From Pseudomonas sp. S09G 359 (GTDB lineage Bacteria; Pseudomonadota; Gammaproteobacteria; Pseudomonadales; Pseudomonadaceae): a stretch of 64,000 bases of DNA. Below the pieces are notes generated by a model. The model worked only from the letters and a program-made list of their open reading frames with translations, searched no databases and had not been told where the DNA came from. The position numbers and the translations under genes were made by a program. Positions 9,480 to 18,135 of this stretch are shown piece after piece. Positions within the stretch are counted from its first letter, which is position 1; the number at the start of each line of letters is the position of its first letter. The stretch lies in contig NZ_CP025263.1 in assembly GCF_002843605.1 (NCBI RefSeq), forward strand, positions 328,501 to 392,500. Direction: 5' to 3'.

Positions 9480-10586
9480 ATGACCACCCTGCACAGCACT
9501 CCCCGCGCCGATGGCTTTCATATGCCTGCCGAATGGGCGCCACAGACCCAAACCTGGATGGTCTGGCCCGAGCGCCCAGACAACTGGCGCCTGGGCGGCA
9601 AGCCGGCGCAGGCGGCTCATGTGGCGGTGGCCAAGGCCATTGCGCGCTTTGAACCGGTGACCGTGGCGGTTTCCGCCGGCCAGTACGAAAACGCCCGTGC
9701 CCGTTTGGATGTGCCGAATATCCGGGTGGTGGAGATGTCCAGCGACGATGCCTGGGTACGCGACACCGGCCCGACCTTCGTGATCAACAACAGCGGTGAA
9801 GTGCGCGGCGTAAACTGGGATTTCAACGCGTGGGGCGGTTTTGACGGCGGCCTGTACTCGCCGTGGAACCGTGACTCGCAGGTGGGCGGCAAGATCCTCG
9901 AGATCGAACGCGCTTCGCGCTATCGCACCGAAGGCTTTGTGCTGGAAGGCGGCTCGATTCATGTCGACGGCGAAGGCACGCTGATCACCACCGAAGAATG
10001 CCTGCTGAACCGAAACCGTAACCCGCACCTGGACCGCGCTGAAATCGAAGCGGTGCTGAGCGCCAACCTGGCTGTGGATAAGATCATCTGGCTGCCGGAC
10101 GGCCTGTTTAACGACGAAACCGACGGCCATGTGGATAACTTCTGCTGCTACGTGCGCCCAGGCGAAGTATTGCTGGCCTGGACCGACGACCCGCAAGACC
10201 CCAACTACGCGCGCTGCCACGCCGCCCTGGATGTGCTGCAAAGCAGCACCGACGCCCAGGGCCGCGCGTTCACAGTGCACAAAATGCCGATCCCGGGGCC
10301 GCTGTACGCCACCGAGGAAGAATGTGCAGGCGTGGACCCGGTGGACGGTACCCAGGAGCGCAACCCGAGCGTGCGCCTGGCGGGCTCCTACGTGAACTTC
10401 CTGATCGTCAACGGCGGCATTATCGCGCCAAGCTTCGACGACCCGCTGGACAGCCAGGCCAAGGCCATCCTGCAGAGCCTGTTCCCGCAGCACGAAGTGG
10501 TGATGGTGCCGGGCCGTGAACTGTTACTGGGCGGCGGCAATATTCATTGCCTGACCCAACAACAGCCCGCCCCGCAGAAAAATTGA
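9480..10586 (+). CDS. aguA: agmatine deiminase
   Basis: A 368-residue guanidino-group deiminase (peptidyl-arginine-deiminase-like fold) that converts agmatine to N-carbamoylputrescine and ammonia. Visible catalytic signatures are the substrate-binding [13 protein letters not shown] block, [12 protein letters not shown], the histidine in [10 protein letters not shown], and the nucleophilic cysteine in [12 protein letters not shown] near the C-terminus. Length equals the family norm (about 365-370). No aguB follows; the next downstream element is a terminator, so the second putrescine step is encoded elsewhere. Confidence 0.96.
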   Translation: MTTLHSTPRADGFHMPAEWAPQTQTWMVWPERPDNWRLGGKPAQAAHVAVAKAIARFEPVTVAVSAGQYENARARLDVPNIRVVEMSSDDAWVRDTGPTFVINNSGEVRGVNWDFNAWGGFDGGLYSPWNRDSQVGGKILEIERASRYRTEGFVLEGGSIHVDGEGTLITTEECLLNRNRNPHLDRAEIEAVLSANLAVDKIIWLPDGLFNDETDGHVDNFCCYVRPGEVLLAWTDDPQDPNYARCHAALDVLQSSTDAQGRAFTVHKMPIPGPLYATEEECAGVDPVDGTQERNPSVRLAGSYVNFLIVNGGIIAPSFDDPLDSQAKAILQSLFPQHEVVMVPGRELLLGGGNIHCLTQQQPAPQKN

Positions 10587-10648
10587 GTGCAGTTGTAACA
10601 GCGCTTCGACGGCGACCGGGCGTTACCCGGTTGTAGCGCCCTCGGCAA

Positions 10649-10680
10649 GCCCGCGACCTAGCAAGGTCGCGGGCTTTTTT
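10649..10680 (+). terminator. rho-independent terminator of aguA
   Basis: GCCCGCGACCT, a 4-nt loop AGCA, then AGGTCGCGGGC make an 11-bp GC-rich perfect stem followed by TTTTTT. It lies 62 bp after the aguA stop. Confidence 0.92.
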
Positions 10681-10820
10681 GTGTTCACAGGCCTATAAAC
10701 CCGAGACATTGGCATAGCTCTTGTATCGGTGCTGCCACAGTGGCCCAAGCTAATGACTAAGCGGTTCTGTCATAAACCTTGAGTAAGTTAGCCGCTCACG
10801 CAGTAGGAGAGAGCGCTGAA

Positions 10821-11036
10821 ATGAATGCCGATATCAACCGGATGTACACGCGCACGTTCCACCCTTTACGGGTCAACGGCGACGCGATTCATGCGCTGGC
10901 GCATTGGTTGAAAGAAAACGGTTCGCGGCAGATCCGGCAGCAGCCCGACTTGCGCAGCGTGATGAGTGAGCGTTACCCGCAGGGGTTGTTCAGTGAGGAT
11001 GAGGTGCACGCGTTGTGTGATCTGCTGAACAGGTAA
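10821..11036 (+). CDS. small conserved hypothetical protein (71 aa)
   Basis: The frame opens at 10779, but ATG 10821 is preceded by AGGAG at 10805-10809, so I take that start: MNADINRMYTRTFHPLRVNG and onward. It is a soluble, probably alpha-helical protein of 71 residues with no signal peptide or membrane segment. The helical segment DAIHALAHWLKENG and the terminal EDEVHALCDLLNR are visible. I do not recognise a named family. It stands alone between the aguA terminator and a REP pair. Confidence 0.6.
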   Translation: MNADINRMYTRTFHPLRVNGDAIHALAHWLKENGSRQIRQQPDLRSVMSERYPQGLFSEDEVHALCDLLNR

Positions 11037-11056
11037 GGAACACCGAGATCAAAAAA

Positions 11057-11145
11057 TGTGGGAGCGGGCTTGCTCGCGAATGCGGTGTATCAGTCGGTAC
11101 ATCTGAAACTGACACACCGCCTTCGCGAGCAAGCCCGCTCCCACA
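11057..11145. repeat. REP inverted pair (REPIN/BIME-like)
   Basis: TGTGGGAGCGGGCTTGCTCG (plus CGAA) at 11057-11080 is mirrored as its reverse complement at 11122-11145, with a spacer of about 41 bp. The same 24-bp arms recur at 60601-60690. It sits between convergent genes (the 71-aa gene and the TonB receptor), a usual location for Pseudomonas REPs, and can fold into a long RNA hairpin. Confidence 0.9.
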
Positions 11146-11162
11146 TTGACTCGAGTCTGGCG

Positions 11163-13250
11163 TTAGAAACTGTAAGTGCCGGTAACCACCAAACTACGCG
11201 GCTCCCCCGGCTGAATCTGCGCCACACTGGTCGCCGACGCGTAGTAAGTCTTGTCGGCGATATTGTTCAGCGCAGCCCTCACGTCCCATTCCTTCTGACG
11301 GAATCCGGCCAACGCGTCCCAGCGACCATAACCCGGCAGTACCACGGTGTTGAGGCTGTCTGCGTAGCGGTCGCCCACCAGCGTCAGCCCGGTTTCCGCG
11401 TACCAACCCATTTCCGGTTTCCAGGTGATGAACAGGCTGGCATTGCGCTTGGCGACGTCGCTGACGCGCTTGCCCTCGAAGCCGTTGTTGTCCTTTACCA
11501 CCGTGGCATCCTGCAGGCCGATACCGCCGCGCACATACCAGTTGCCAACGAGTTTGCCGGTGGCCGTCAGCTCCACACCACGCGAGCGCTGCAGGCCGCT
11601 GAGCAGGGTGACGGTACGGTCCAGCGGGTCGCTGGTGCGGCGGTTGTAGAGTTCCAGCTCATACACGGCGAGGGTGGTGCTGAGGCGGTCGTCGAGCCAA
11701 TCGCTCTTCACGCCGATTTCTTTTTGCTTGGTCAGCTCAGGGCTCAGGTCGTTGACGCTGCCAGCCGCGTTCGGCGTGATGCCGATCAAACCGCCACCCG
11801 CCGGGGAGAAGGTTTTACTCCACGAGGCGTAGAAGGAGTGGTGTTCCAGCGGCGTCCACACCACGCCGAAGCGCGGGCTGGTGCTGCGGCTCTCGACGGC
11901 TTGCTGGGTGTTGAGCAGCTTGTTTTTGGTGTCCACTTCGAAGTAGTCGTAGCGCAGGCCACCGAGCAATTGCCATTGATCATTCAGGCGCAGCTGGTCC
12001 TGCACGTAAACGGCGCGGCTTTCGACTTCGGTGTGGTTGTTGCTCGACACGCTCATCGATCCGGTGTGGCTCAGGTGGCGATTGGGCTGGTTGAGGTCCA
12101 GGCTCGGTACCGCCCGGCCGCCACGGCTCACCGCCGTTGCGGTATACAGCTTGGGATCGCGGCGCTGCTGACCCAGCTCCACGCCAGTGAGCAGGCGGTG
12201 TTCCAGGCCATAGGTGCTGAAGCCACCTTCGAGCTCAACGTTGTTGAAAATGTTGAGTGTGGTCAGGTCCTGCTGCCAGTGCTGGCGCGTGACGCTGTTG
12301 GTCGCCGGGGCGTAGGCGGTCTGGTAGGTGTTGTCGAAATCGCTGTCGAGCTTGAACACGCCCAGGGTCTGGCGCAGTTGCCAATTGTCATTGAGTTCAT
12401 AGGCCAGCTTGGAGCGCAGCGACTGGGTTTTGTCGTCGATGTAATCGTTGCTATCAAAGTAGGTAGTGCTGCGGCTCACGTCTGCCGGGCGGCCGTTGAC
12501 CCCGGGAATACCACGGTCCGGCGTGCGGTTGTAGCGGCTGTATTCGTATTGCACCAGCCAGTTCAGGTCCGGTGTCAGTTGCCAGCTCATGGACGGTGCA
12601 AACAGCTGGCGATTGCCGCTGACGCCGTCGCGGAAGCTGTTGTTGTCCTGGTTGCCCATGTTCAGGCGCAGGCTGATGGTGTCGCTAGGGTCGGTGCTCA
12701 AGTCCGCGTACAGGCTGCGCAGGTCATTGCTGCCGCCCTGGGCTTCGATGCTCGACTTGTGCCCGGCCGTTGGCAGCTTGCTCAAGCGGTTGACGATCCC
12801 TCCCTGACCGCCTCGCCCGTAAAGTACGGCTGCCGGGCCCTTGAGCACTTCGATGCGCTCGATGTTATGCAGGTCGCGCACGTATTGGCTGTCGTCGCGA
12901 ATGCCATCCAGGTAGAAGTCGTTGCTCGCGTCAAAACCGCGGATGCGCAAACTGTCGAAGCGCGTATCGGCGCCGCTGCTCACGTTGGGGATGCCGCTCA
13001 AGGCCTGGCCCAGGTCATTGGTGCCGTAGGACCGCAGGCTTTCGGTTTTTACCGAGTCGATGGCCTGGGGCACATAACGCACGGGTGTGGCGGTGCGCGT
13101 GGCGGTGCCGGTGTCCTTGACGCGCGGGTCGTCCTCGTCAGCTTCGGCGCTGATCGAGGTTTCGGGCAAGGTGGTGGCCGCACAGGCAAAACCGGCAGAC
13201 AGCAGAACAGAAAGCCCAAGGGTGATGGGCGTCAGGCGAGGGGCAGGCAT
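11163..13250 (-). CDS. TonB-dependent siderophore receptor
   Basis: Outer-membrane ferric-siderophore receptor of 695 residues from the chosen start. MPAPRLTPITLGLSVLLSAGFACAA is a clean signal peptide. It is followed by a TonB-box/linker zone, a plug domain (SLRIRGFDASNDFYLDGIRD, IERIEVLKGPAAVLYGRGGQGG) and a 22-strand-type barrel ending in aromatic F (VTGTYSF). The frame is open to 13310, but a Fur-like box covers 13290-13308, making the downstream ATG the likelier start. Neither start has a good Shine-Dalgarno. The siderophore cannot be told from sequence. No sigma/anti-sigma pair is adjacent, and there is no N-terminal signalling extension. Confidence 0.9.
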   Translation of the reverse strand: MPAPRLTPITLGLSVLLSAGFACAATTLPETSISAEADEDDPRVKDTGTATRTATPVRYVPQAIDSVKTESLRSYGTNDLGQALSGIPNVSSGADTRFDSLRIRGFDASNDFYLDGIRDDSQYVRDLHNIERIEVLKGPAAVLYGRGGQGGIVNRLSKLPTAGHKSSIEAQGGSNDLRSLYADLSTDPSDTISLRLNMGNQDNNSFRDGVSGNRQLFAPSMSWQLTPDLNWLVQYEYSRYNRTPDRGIPGVNGRPADVSRSTTYFDSNDYIDDKTQSLRSKLAYELNDNWQLRQTLGVFKLDSDFDNTYQTAYAPATNSVTRQHWQQDLTTLNIFNNVELEGGFSTYGLEHRLLTGVELGQQRRDPKLYTATAVSRGGRAVPSLDLNQPNRHLSHTGSMSVSSNNHTEVESRAVYVQDQLRLNDQWQLLGGLRYDYFEVDTKNKLLNTQQAVESRSTSPRFGVVWTPLEHHSFYASWSKTFSPAGGGLIGITPNAAGSVNDLSPELTKQKEIGVKSDWLDDRLSTTLAVYELELYNRRTSDPLDRTVTLLSGLQRSRGVELTATGKLVGNWYVRGGIGLQDATVVKDNNGFEGKRVSDVAKRNASLFITWKPEMGWYAETGLTLVGDRYADSLNTVVLPGYGRWDALAGFRQKEWDVRAALNNIADKTYYASATSVAQIQPGEPRSLVVTGTYSF

Positions 13251-13289
13251 GGAGGAATGTATCCGAATTGTTAGGGAGGAAAACTGCGC

Positions 13290-13308
13290 GTTAATGGTAA
13301 TGCTTTGC
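13290..13308 (-). promoter_or_regulatory. candidate Fur box upstream of the TonB-dependent receptor
   Basis: GTTAATGGTAATGCTTTGC matches 13 of 19 positions of the classical GATAATGATAATCATTATC by my count. It lies 40 bp upstream of the receptor start chosen here. Iron repression is the expectation for a siderophore receptor; the match is moderate. Confidence 0.5.
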
Positions 13309-13462
13309 ATTTGCGCGCGTTACATATTCCCAAATGTATCGGCTTTGAAATGTGTTGCTAAATGTGTCTTTCTGGTCGGTGAAGAAAGATTTATGTCGTT
13401 TTCAGAAAGGCCAGAGGCCTTTGCTTAGAATTATTTCGCCTAAATACAGACGATTCACGAAA

Positions 13463-13492
13463 TTGACACATAGTTCAACGCGCGACTAGGAT
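13463..13492 (+). promoter_or_regulatory. candidate sigma-70 promoter for the OprD-family porin
   Basis: TTGACA (13463-13468), an 18-bp spacer and TAGGAT (13487-13492) form a good -35/-10 pair, predicting a start near 13499. That leaves a leader of about 160 nt containing the terminator-like hairpin at 13541-13580. The rest of the 13311-13661 intergenic region shows no coding potential I can support. Confidence 0.5.
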
Positions 13493-13540
13493 TGCGCCCA
13501 ACGCCTGTGGCTAACCGCCATGACTCATCCAATAAAAAAA

Positions 13541-13580
13541 GGCCCGCGGCATGTTAAGTCGTCCCGCGGGCTTTCTTTTT
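13541..13580 (+). terminator. terminator-like hairpin inside the porin leader
   Basis: GCCCGCGG and CCGCGGGC arms at 13542-13571 are followed by CTTTCTTTTT and preceded by an A-tract, so the hairpin could also work leftward. No gene lies just upstream on the plus strand. It would therefore end a short transcript of about 80 nt from the promoter at 13463, acting as an attenuator or giving a small RNA. Alternatively it insulates the divergent region. Confidence 0.55.
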
Positions 13581-13661
13581 CTCGGAAAAAGTCGACACCA
13601 GAAAGCAATACGGAGCCTGGTGTCGTAGAGCGTACTCAACCAGTAATAAGGAATATAAGAA

Positions 13662-14957
13662 ATGTTGAAGCAACGGATGAGTCTGATCGCTCTGGGGATT
13701 TTGAGCGCATCGACCGCAATGGCTAACGACCAGGATCAATCCAAGGGTTTCGTTGAAGACAGCCACCTGAACATCGCAGCACGTAACGCGTACATCAGCC
13801 GTGACTACAAAAACCACAACCAGGATAAAGCGGAGTGGGGCCAAGGCTTCATCGGCAAGTTCGAGTCCGGTTTTACCCAAGGCACCATCGGTGTCGGTGT
13901 GGACGTTCTGGGCCAATACGCTATCCGTCTGGACGGCGGTAAAGGTCGCAGCGGCGGCGGCGGCATCGACTTCTTCAAGAAGGGCGACAGCGGTTCGGCG
14001 GCCAACGACCTGGCCAAAGGCGGCGCGGCGGTCAAGGCGCGGATCTCCAACACCGTGCTGAAATACGGCCAACAGCTTCCAACTGTACCCGTGCTGAGCT
14101 ACGACAGCGGCCGTCTGCTGGCGGAAACCTACGAGGGCACCTCGATCGTTTCCAAAGAGATCGAAGGTCTGCAACTGGACGCCGGTCACTTCACCAAGCA
14201 AGGTCGCAAGAGCGCCGAGGGCAGCGACAGCGGCCACCTCAAGAGCATCGACTACCTCGGCGGCAGCTACAAATTCACCGAAAGCCTGTCGGCTGCGCTC
14301 TACGCTTCCGACATGCAGGACGTGCTGAAGAAGCAATACGTCAACGTGAACTACGTACTGGCGCTGCCAGAGAAACAATCGTTGACCTTTGACTTCAACG
14401 GCTACAAAACCAAGCTGGACAAGAGCTTCGCCCAGCTGACCCAAGGTGATGAAGACGCCCGCGACAACAAAATCTGGAGCCTGGCGGCTACCTGGGCTGT
14501 TGGCCCGCACAGCTTCACCGTCGCTCACCAGCGCAGCACCGGTGACACCGGCTACCTGTACAGCGGCTACCACCAGGACAACAAGGACAGCGGCATCGGC
14601 GACGGTGGCAACACCATCCTGCTGGCCAACTCCTACTGGTCCGACTTCAACGGCAAGGATGAGCGCTCCTGGCAAGCCGGCTACGGCCTGGACTTCAGCG
14701 CCTTCGGCGTGCCTGGCCTGAGCTACAACATCGCCTACGTGCGCGGCACCAACATTGACGACGGTTCCAACCGCGGCAATGGCACCGAGCGCGAAATTTT
14801 CAACCAGTTCAAATACGTCGTGCAGAGCGGCCCAGCCAAAGACCTGAGCCTGCGTGCTCGTGCGTCCTGGTTGCGCGTTTCCAGCAATGCTGACAAGTAC
14901 AACATTGGCGGTAACGAACTGCGTCTGTTCGCTGACTACCCGATCAACGTTTTCTAA
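13662..14957 (+). CDS. OprD-family outer-membrane porin
   Basis: A 431-residue precursor. MLKQRMSLIALGILSASTAMAND is a signal peptide (cleavage after AMA). GFVEDSHLNIAARNAYISRDYK is the OprD-family opening strand, and the protein ends with the barrel motif LRLFADYPINVF. The family takes up amino acids, peptides or aromatic acids as an 18-strand barrel; this one is close to the OprQ/OpdB-type branch as far as I can judge. The Shine-Dalgarno AAGGAA lies in the A-rich string AATAAGGAATATAAG, which resembles an Hfq/Crc target overlapping the start, so catabolite repression is plausible. A terminator follows. Confidence 0.93.
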   Translation: MLKQRMSLIALGILSASTAMANDQDQSKGFVEDSHLNIAARNAYISRDYKNHNQDKAEWGQGFIGKFESGFTQGTIGVGVDVLGQYAIRLDGGKGRSGGGGIDFFKKGDSGSAANDLAKGGAAVKARISNTVLKYGQQLPTVPVLSYDSGRLLAETYEGTSIVSKEIEGLQLDAGHFTKQGRKSAEGSDSGHLKSIDYLGGSYKFTESLSAALYASDMQDVLKKQYVNVNYVLALPEKQSLTFDFNGYKTKLDKSFAQLTQGDEDARDNKIWSLAATWAVGPHSFTVAHQRSTGDTGYLYSGYHQDNKDSGIGDGGNTILLANSYWSDFNGKDERSWQAGYGLDFSAFGVPGLSYNIAYVRGTNIDDGSNRGNGTEREIFNQFKYVVQSGPAKDLSLRARASWLRVSSNADKYNIGGNELRLFADYPINVF

Positions 14958-14991
14958 TTGATCCGGCGTCGCGCCTGATTCAAGGCGATAA

Positions 14992-15019
14992 AAAACCCCG
15001 ACTGGCTCGGGGTTTTTTT
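14992..15019 (+). terminator. rho-independent terminator of the porin gene
   Basis: ACCCCGA, a short loop CTGGC, then TCGGGGT followed by TTTTTT, 35 bp after the porin stop. The A-tract on the other side suggests bidirectional use. Confidence 0.85.
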
Positions 15020-15213
15020 ATGCCTGCGCGCCAGCTTCGCGGCGGTTGGCTGCTCAGGTTGGAGATAAAAACCTGGAAGTACATGCCGCGAAACCTGTTA
15101 CACCGCATCACTAATGAAGTACTCCGCCCCACCTTTATCCCCTCCCGATGCAAGCCTAAATTGGCCCCACTGCCGGCCCATCACTTCGATGGCCGACCAC
15201 TGGAGCCATTGCC

Positions 15214-15417
15214 ATGCCCTTTGTCAGCCTGCGCATCACGCGTGATGGCGTTACCCCTGAGCAAAAAGCCCAGGTCATCGCCGAGTTCACCGAAACCCTC
15301 GAACGCGTCCTGCACAAACGCCCGGACCTGACCCACATCGTCATCGAAGAAATCGACACCGATAACTGGGGCTACGCCGGCATCACCACCACCGAATACC
15401 GCAACTCTCAAGCCTGA
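15214..15417 (+). CDS. 4-oxalocrotonate tautomerase family protein
   Basis: A 67-residue protein. MPFVSLRITRDGVTPEQKAQ exposes the catalytic N-terminal proline (P1 after Met removal) of the 4-OT superfamily. Length matches the 60-75-residue monomers that assemble as hexamers. GGAG precedes the ATG at good spacing. The SDR gene starts 20 bp downstream, so they are probably co-transcribed. Substrate unknown. Confidence 0.88.
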   Translation: MPFVSLRITRDGVTPEQKAQVIAEFTETLERVLHKRPDLTHIVIEEIDTDNWGYAGITTTEYRNSQA

Positions 15418-15436
15418 AACCTACTGGAGCATCCTC

Positions 15437-16138
15437 ATGAGCAAAGTCGTCATCATCACCGGCGCCTCCCAAGGCATCGGCGCCGCCGTGGTCCAGGCCT
15501 ACCGCGCCCTCGACTACCGCGTGGTCGCCACCTCGCGTTCGATCCAGCCGTCGACCGACCCGAATATCCTCACCGTCGCCGGCGACATCGCTGTCCCGGC
15601 CACCGCCCAGCGTGTAATCCGCGAAGCCCTGGCCGCCTTCGGCCGCGTCGACAGCTTGGTTAACAATGCCGGCATCTTCATTGCCAAACCCTTCACCGCC
15701 TACACCCCGGAGGACTACGCCAACGTGCTCGCGGTGAACCTCAACGGCTTCTTCTACATCACCCAACTGGCCATTGCCGAGATGGAGAAAAAGGGCGCCG
15801 GCCATATCGTCAACGTCACCACCAGCCTGGCGGACCATGCCATCGACGGCGTGCCCTCGGTGCTCGCCAACCTCACCAAAGGCGGGCTGAATTCGGCAAC
15901 CAAATCCCTGGCGATCGAATACGCCAAGCGCGGGATCCGCGTGAACGCGGTGAGCCCAGGCATCATCAAGACGCCGATGCATGGCGAAGAGACCCACGCG
16001 GCGCTCGGGCGATTGCACCCGGTGGGGCACATGGGCGAGGTAAGTGATATCGCCCAGGCGATTATCTACCTGGAAAACGCCGGCTTCGTGACCGGCGAGA
16101 TTCTGCATGTGGATGGCGGGCAAAGCGCCGGGCATTGA
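15437..16138 (+). CDS. SDR-family oxidoreductase-like protein lacking the catalytic tyrosine
   Basis: A 233-residue classical SDR fold. It has the NAD(P)-binding TGASQGIG at 8-15, NNAG at 76-79, S130 in VTTSLADH, K148 and the C-terminal VDGGQSAGH. The YxxxK tyrosine position is alanine (A144: codons read Leu-Ala-Asn-Leu-Thr-Lys), so standard hydride-transfer chemistry should be impaired or different. It sits 20 bp after the tautomerase gene, suggesting a two-gene unit. An atypical SDR subfamily with a LTKGGL signature is likelier than a random mutation because the rest is well preserved. Confidence 0.85.
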   Translation: MSKVVIITGASQGIGAAVVQAYRALDYRVVATSRSIQPSTDPNILTVAGDIAVPATAQRVIREALAAFGRVDSLVNNAGIFIAKPFTAYTPEDYANVLAVNLNGFFYITQLAIAEMEKKGAGHIVNVTTSLADHAIDGVPSVLANLTKGGLNSATKSLAIEYAKRGIRVNAVSPGIIKTPMHGEETHAALGRLHPVGHMGEVSDIAQAIIYLENAGFVTGEILHVDGGQSAGH

Positions 16139-16141
16139 GCC

Positions 16142-17719
16142 TCAGGCTTTGACCGGCGCGAGTTTCTTGCAGTTTTCCTTGCGCGCAGGGTATTGCTCGC
16201 ATTTGCGCAGCACGGTTTGCACCTGCTGCGCATTCTGTATTTGCTGGTTGGCCAACAGCTTCTCGGTGATGAACAGCTCTTCGGAACCCAGGTGGCGTTC
16301 CGCCTGGTCGATCATCGTCAGCGCCGATTGCCCGTCACCCCGCTTGAGGTGGTAGCTGATCATCAGGTCGTAGGTTGAAGGGCCCGCCAGGCTCCAGTCC
16401 TTGATGGCTTGCAGTTCTTTCAAGGCTTCGTTGCTGCGACCCTGGGCCAGGCGCACGGTATAGGCGGTGCGACGGATACCTGGCTGATCCTTGACCGGCG
16501 AAGCCAAGGCTTTGCGGATAAACCCATCGGCCTCGGAGACTTTGTTTTTTTCCAAAGCGTCGTTGGCGAAGTAGGCATCCTTGTAACCCTGCAGGGCTTT
16601 TGCTACCTGCGGGGTGCCCTTGATCTTCGTCCAGCTTTCGCTGTTGATGCGCGCGCGACGCTCCTGGCGGTATTCACGTTGCAGGTACTGGCGCAACTCG
16701 GTGTCGCGGTCGGTTGTCGACATATGTGAGCGATTGAAGTATTGGGCAGTCGCGGTGATGCTCGTGGTCAAGCCGTCCTTGACCAGCACATCGAGCTCCT
16801 GGGTAAAGCGGTTGAGGTTGAACTGCTGCAGTGAATCCTGCATGGCGTTTTTACGCGCGGTCAGGAAACCTGTGAGCAAGGGTTTCTGCTTGCCCTGGAA
16901 GTCGTTGAGGCGCTCCAGGCTATGGGTAGCAGCGCGGGGCGCGTAACCGGCGCGGATCATCAAATCGGTGCCAAGCAGGTCGGCCTGGTCTTCCTGGGTG
17001 CGGCCCCAGGCGGTGCTCCACACGTGGTCGGAAAAGGTGTTCGCGAGCGCGGTGTACAGCACGGTATTACCGATGGTCTTCTGGGTGCCGGCCGGGTCTT
17101 TACTGAACAGCTTCATGGTGCCGGAACTGCGGTCTACCCCGGTGTCTGCTGCCAGGGTGGCCAAGGCGACGGTGGAGGCGACAGTGGTGAACATCTCTTT
17201 CTGCTGTTGGAAGGCGGCCATGCGGTCATGGTGGTGCAGCAGGACGTGGCTCATTTCGTGGCCGAGCATTGCGGCGATTTCGTCTTCGCTGCCGACGTTA
17301 TCCAGCATTCCAAGGGGCACGAACACGTTGCCGTATGGGTCCGCTGAGGGGCCGAAGCTGTAGATGTCGGTGATCTTGACCTGCAGGGTAGGTAACTCCC
17401 CCGGCCAGCCCTTGGACAAGCGGGTGACAATGCCTTGCAGATACGTTTGCAGCAGCGGGATATCCACCAGGTTCTGCTGGCGTGCCTCGGCAGCCGGCAC
17501 GGCGCGCCCGTCATAGCTCAGGCGTTGCTGGCTCTGGCGTTGCGGGTCGAGCTTGTAATACTGGCGTACGTCGGTGTTATCCACATAGTGGCCCTGGACC
17601 CTGGATTGGGTCGAAGGGCCCACCAGGTTCATGAACGCCTGGTCGGCGCCCTTTAACGTCGCGCACCCGCTGAGTACCGTGCTTGCCAGCAGGCTGGCCG
17701 CCAATAGAGATCCCTTCAC
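16142..17719 (-). CDS. M48-family metalloprotease lipoprotein with C-terminal TPR-like region
   Basis: 525 residues from a GTG start at 17719, chosen because AAAGGAG lies 7 nt upstream; an ATG at 17755 in the same frame lies inside the preceding gene. The start gives a lipoprotein signal with lipobox LSGC (Cys19). The zinc motif is HEMSH (about 154-158) with the third-ligand region QEDQADLLG. The C-terminal half is helical repeat-like, as in BepA/YfgC-type periplasmic proteases and chaperones that police outer-membrane protein assembly. Residue similarity to BepA is my judgement; a relative such as LoiP cannot be excluded. Overlap and order suggest an operon with the next two upstream genes. 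Confidence 0.85.
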   Translation of the reverse strand: MKGSLLAASLLASTVLSGCATLKGADQAFMNLVGPSTQSRVQGHYVDNTDVRQYYKLDPQRQSQQRLSYDGRAVPAAEARQQNLVDIPLLQTYLQGIVTRLSKGWPGELPTLQVKITDIYSFGPSADPYGNVFVPLGMLDNVGSEDEIAAMLGHEMSHVLLHHHDRMAAFQQQKEMFTTVASTVALATLAADTGVDRSSGTMKLFSKDPAGTQKTIGNTVLYTALANTFSDHVWSTAWGRTQEDQADLLGTDLMIRAGYAPRAATHSLERLNDFQGKQKPLLTGFLTARKNAMQDSLQQFNLNRFTQELDVLVKDGLTTSITATAQYFNRSHMSTTDRDTELRQYLQREYRQERRARINSESWTKIKGTPQVAKALQGYKDAYFANDALEKNKVSEADGFIRKALASPVKDQPGIRRTAYTVRLAQGRSNEALKELQAIKDWSLAGPSTYDLMISYHLKRGDGQSALTMIDQAERHLGSEELFITEKLLANQQIQNAQQVQTVLRKCEQYPARKENCKKLAPVKA

Positions 17720-17732
17720 CGCAGTGCTCCTT

Positions 17733-18098
17733 TTATTGCTTGCAGCCCGCACCAAAACCGATGGTGGAGTTATTGCGGCTGTCTTTGGTCTGGCTTTTTG
17801 TCAGACCCTGGCAAGGCAGGTCCACCACATTCAGTGGCGGCTCGATGCGCAGGTCCATGGTGTCCAGCCAGACCTTCTGGCCCGCCAGGTCCACCTGCAC
17901 CAGGTCCAGCGCCTTGTTGTACTGCAACACCGGCACGGGCTGGGTTGGCGCATCCTTTTTCGGCATTTCGCGCTGTTGTTTTCCCTGCTCATCCAACACC
18001 GCTACCGGGTCGGCCAGGAATGCCTTGATGCTGTGGGTTTCCGCCCAGGCGCCCTGAGTGAAGAGGGCGGCGAGCAATACGATGAGGCTTCTGTTCAT
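17733..18098 (-). CDS. small secreted hypothetical protein (121 aa)
   Basis: The frame opens at 18200, but ATG 18098 gives a clean signal peptide, MNRSLIVLLAALFTQGAWA, and has AAGGAA upstream. The mature protein of about 100 residues has two cysteines (VVDLPCQG and FGAGCKQ at the extreme C-terminus) that could form a disulfide. No named family is recognised. It lies between the CHASE2 protein and the M48 protease on the same strand, suggesting a cell-envelope function. Confidence 0.75.
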   Translation of the reverse strand: MNRSLIVLLAALFTQGAWAETHSIKAFLADPVAVLDEQGKQQREMPKKDAPTQPVPVLQYNKALDLVQVDLAGQKVWLDTMDLRIEPPLNVVDLPCQGLTKSQTKDSRNNSTIGFGAGCKQ

Positions 18099-18135
18099 CC
18101 TTGGGTTCCTTGAGTCAATCAACAAAGCGGCACGC

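Noticed and set aside
11058..13274. Plus-strand 738-codon frame across the TonB receptor
   Set aside because: The minus strand gives a complete receptor with signal peptide, plug and barrel; the plus frame starts inside a REP arm.
13520..13726. Small open frame reading through the leader terminator before the porin
   Set aside because: No ribosome site, crosses a terminator stem, and overlaps the porin start in another frame.
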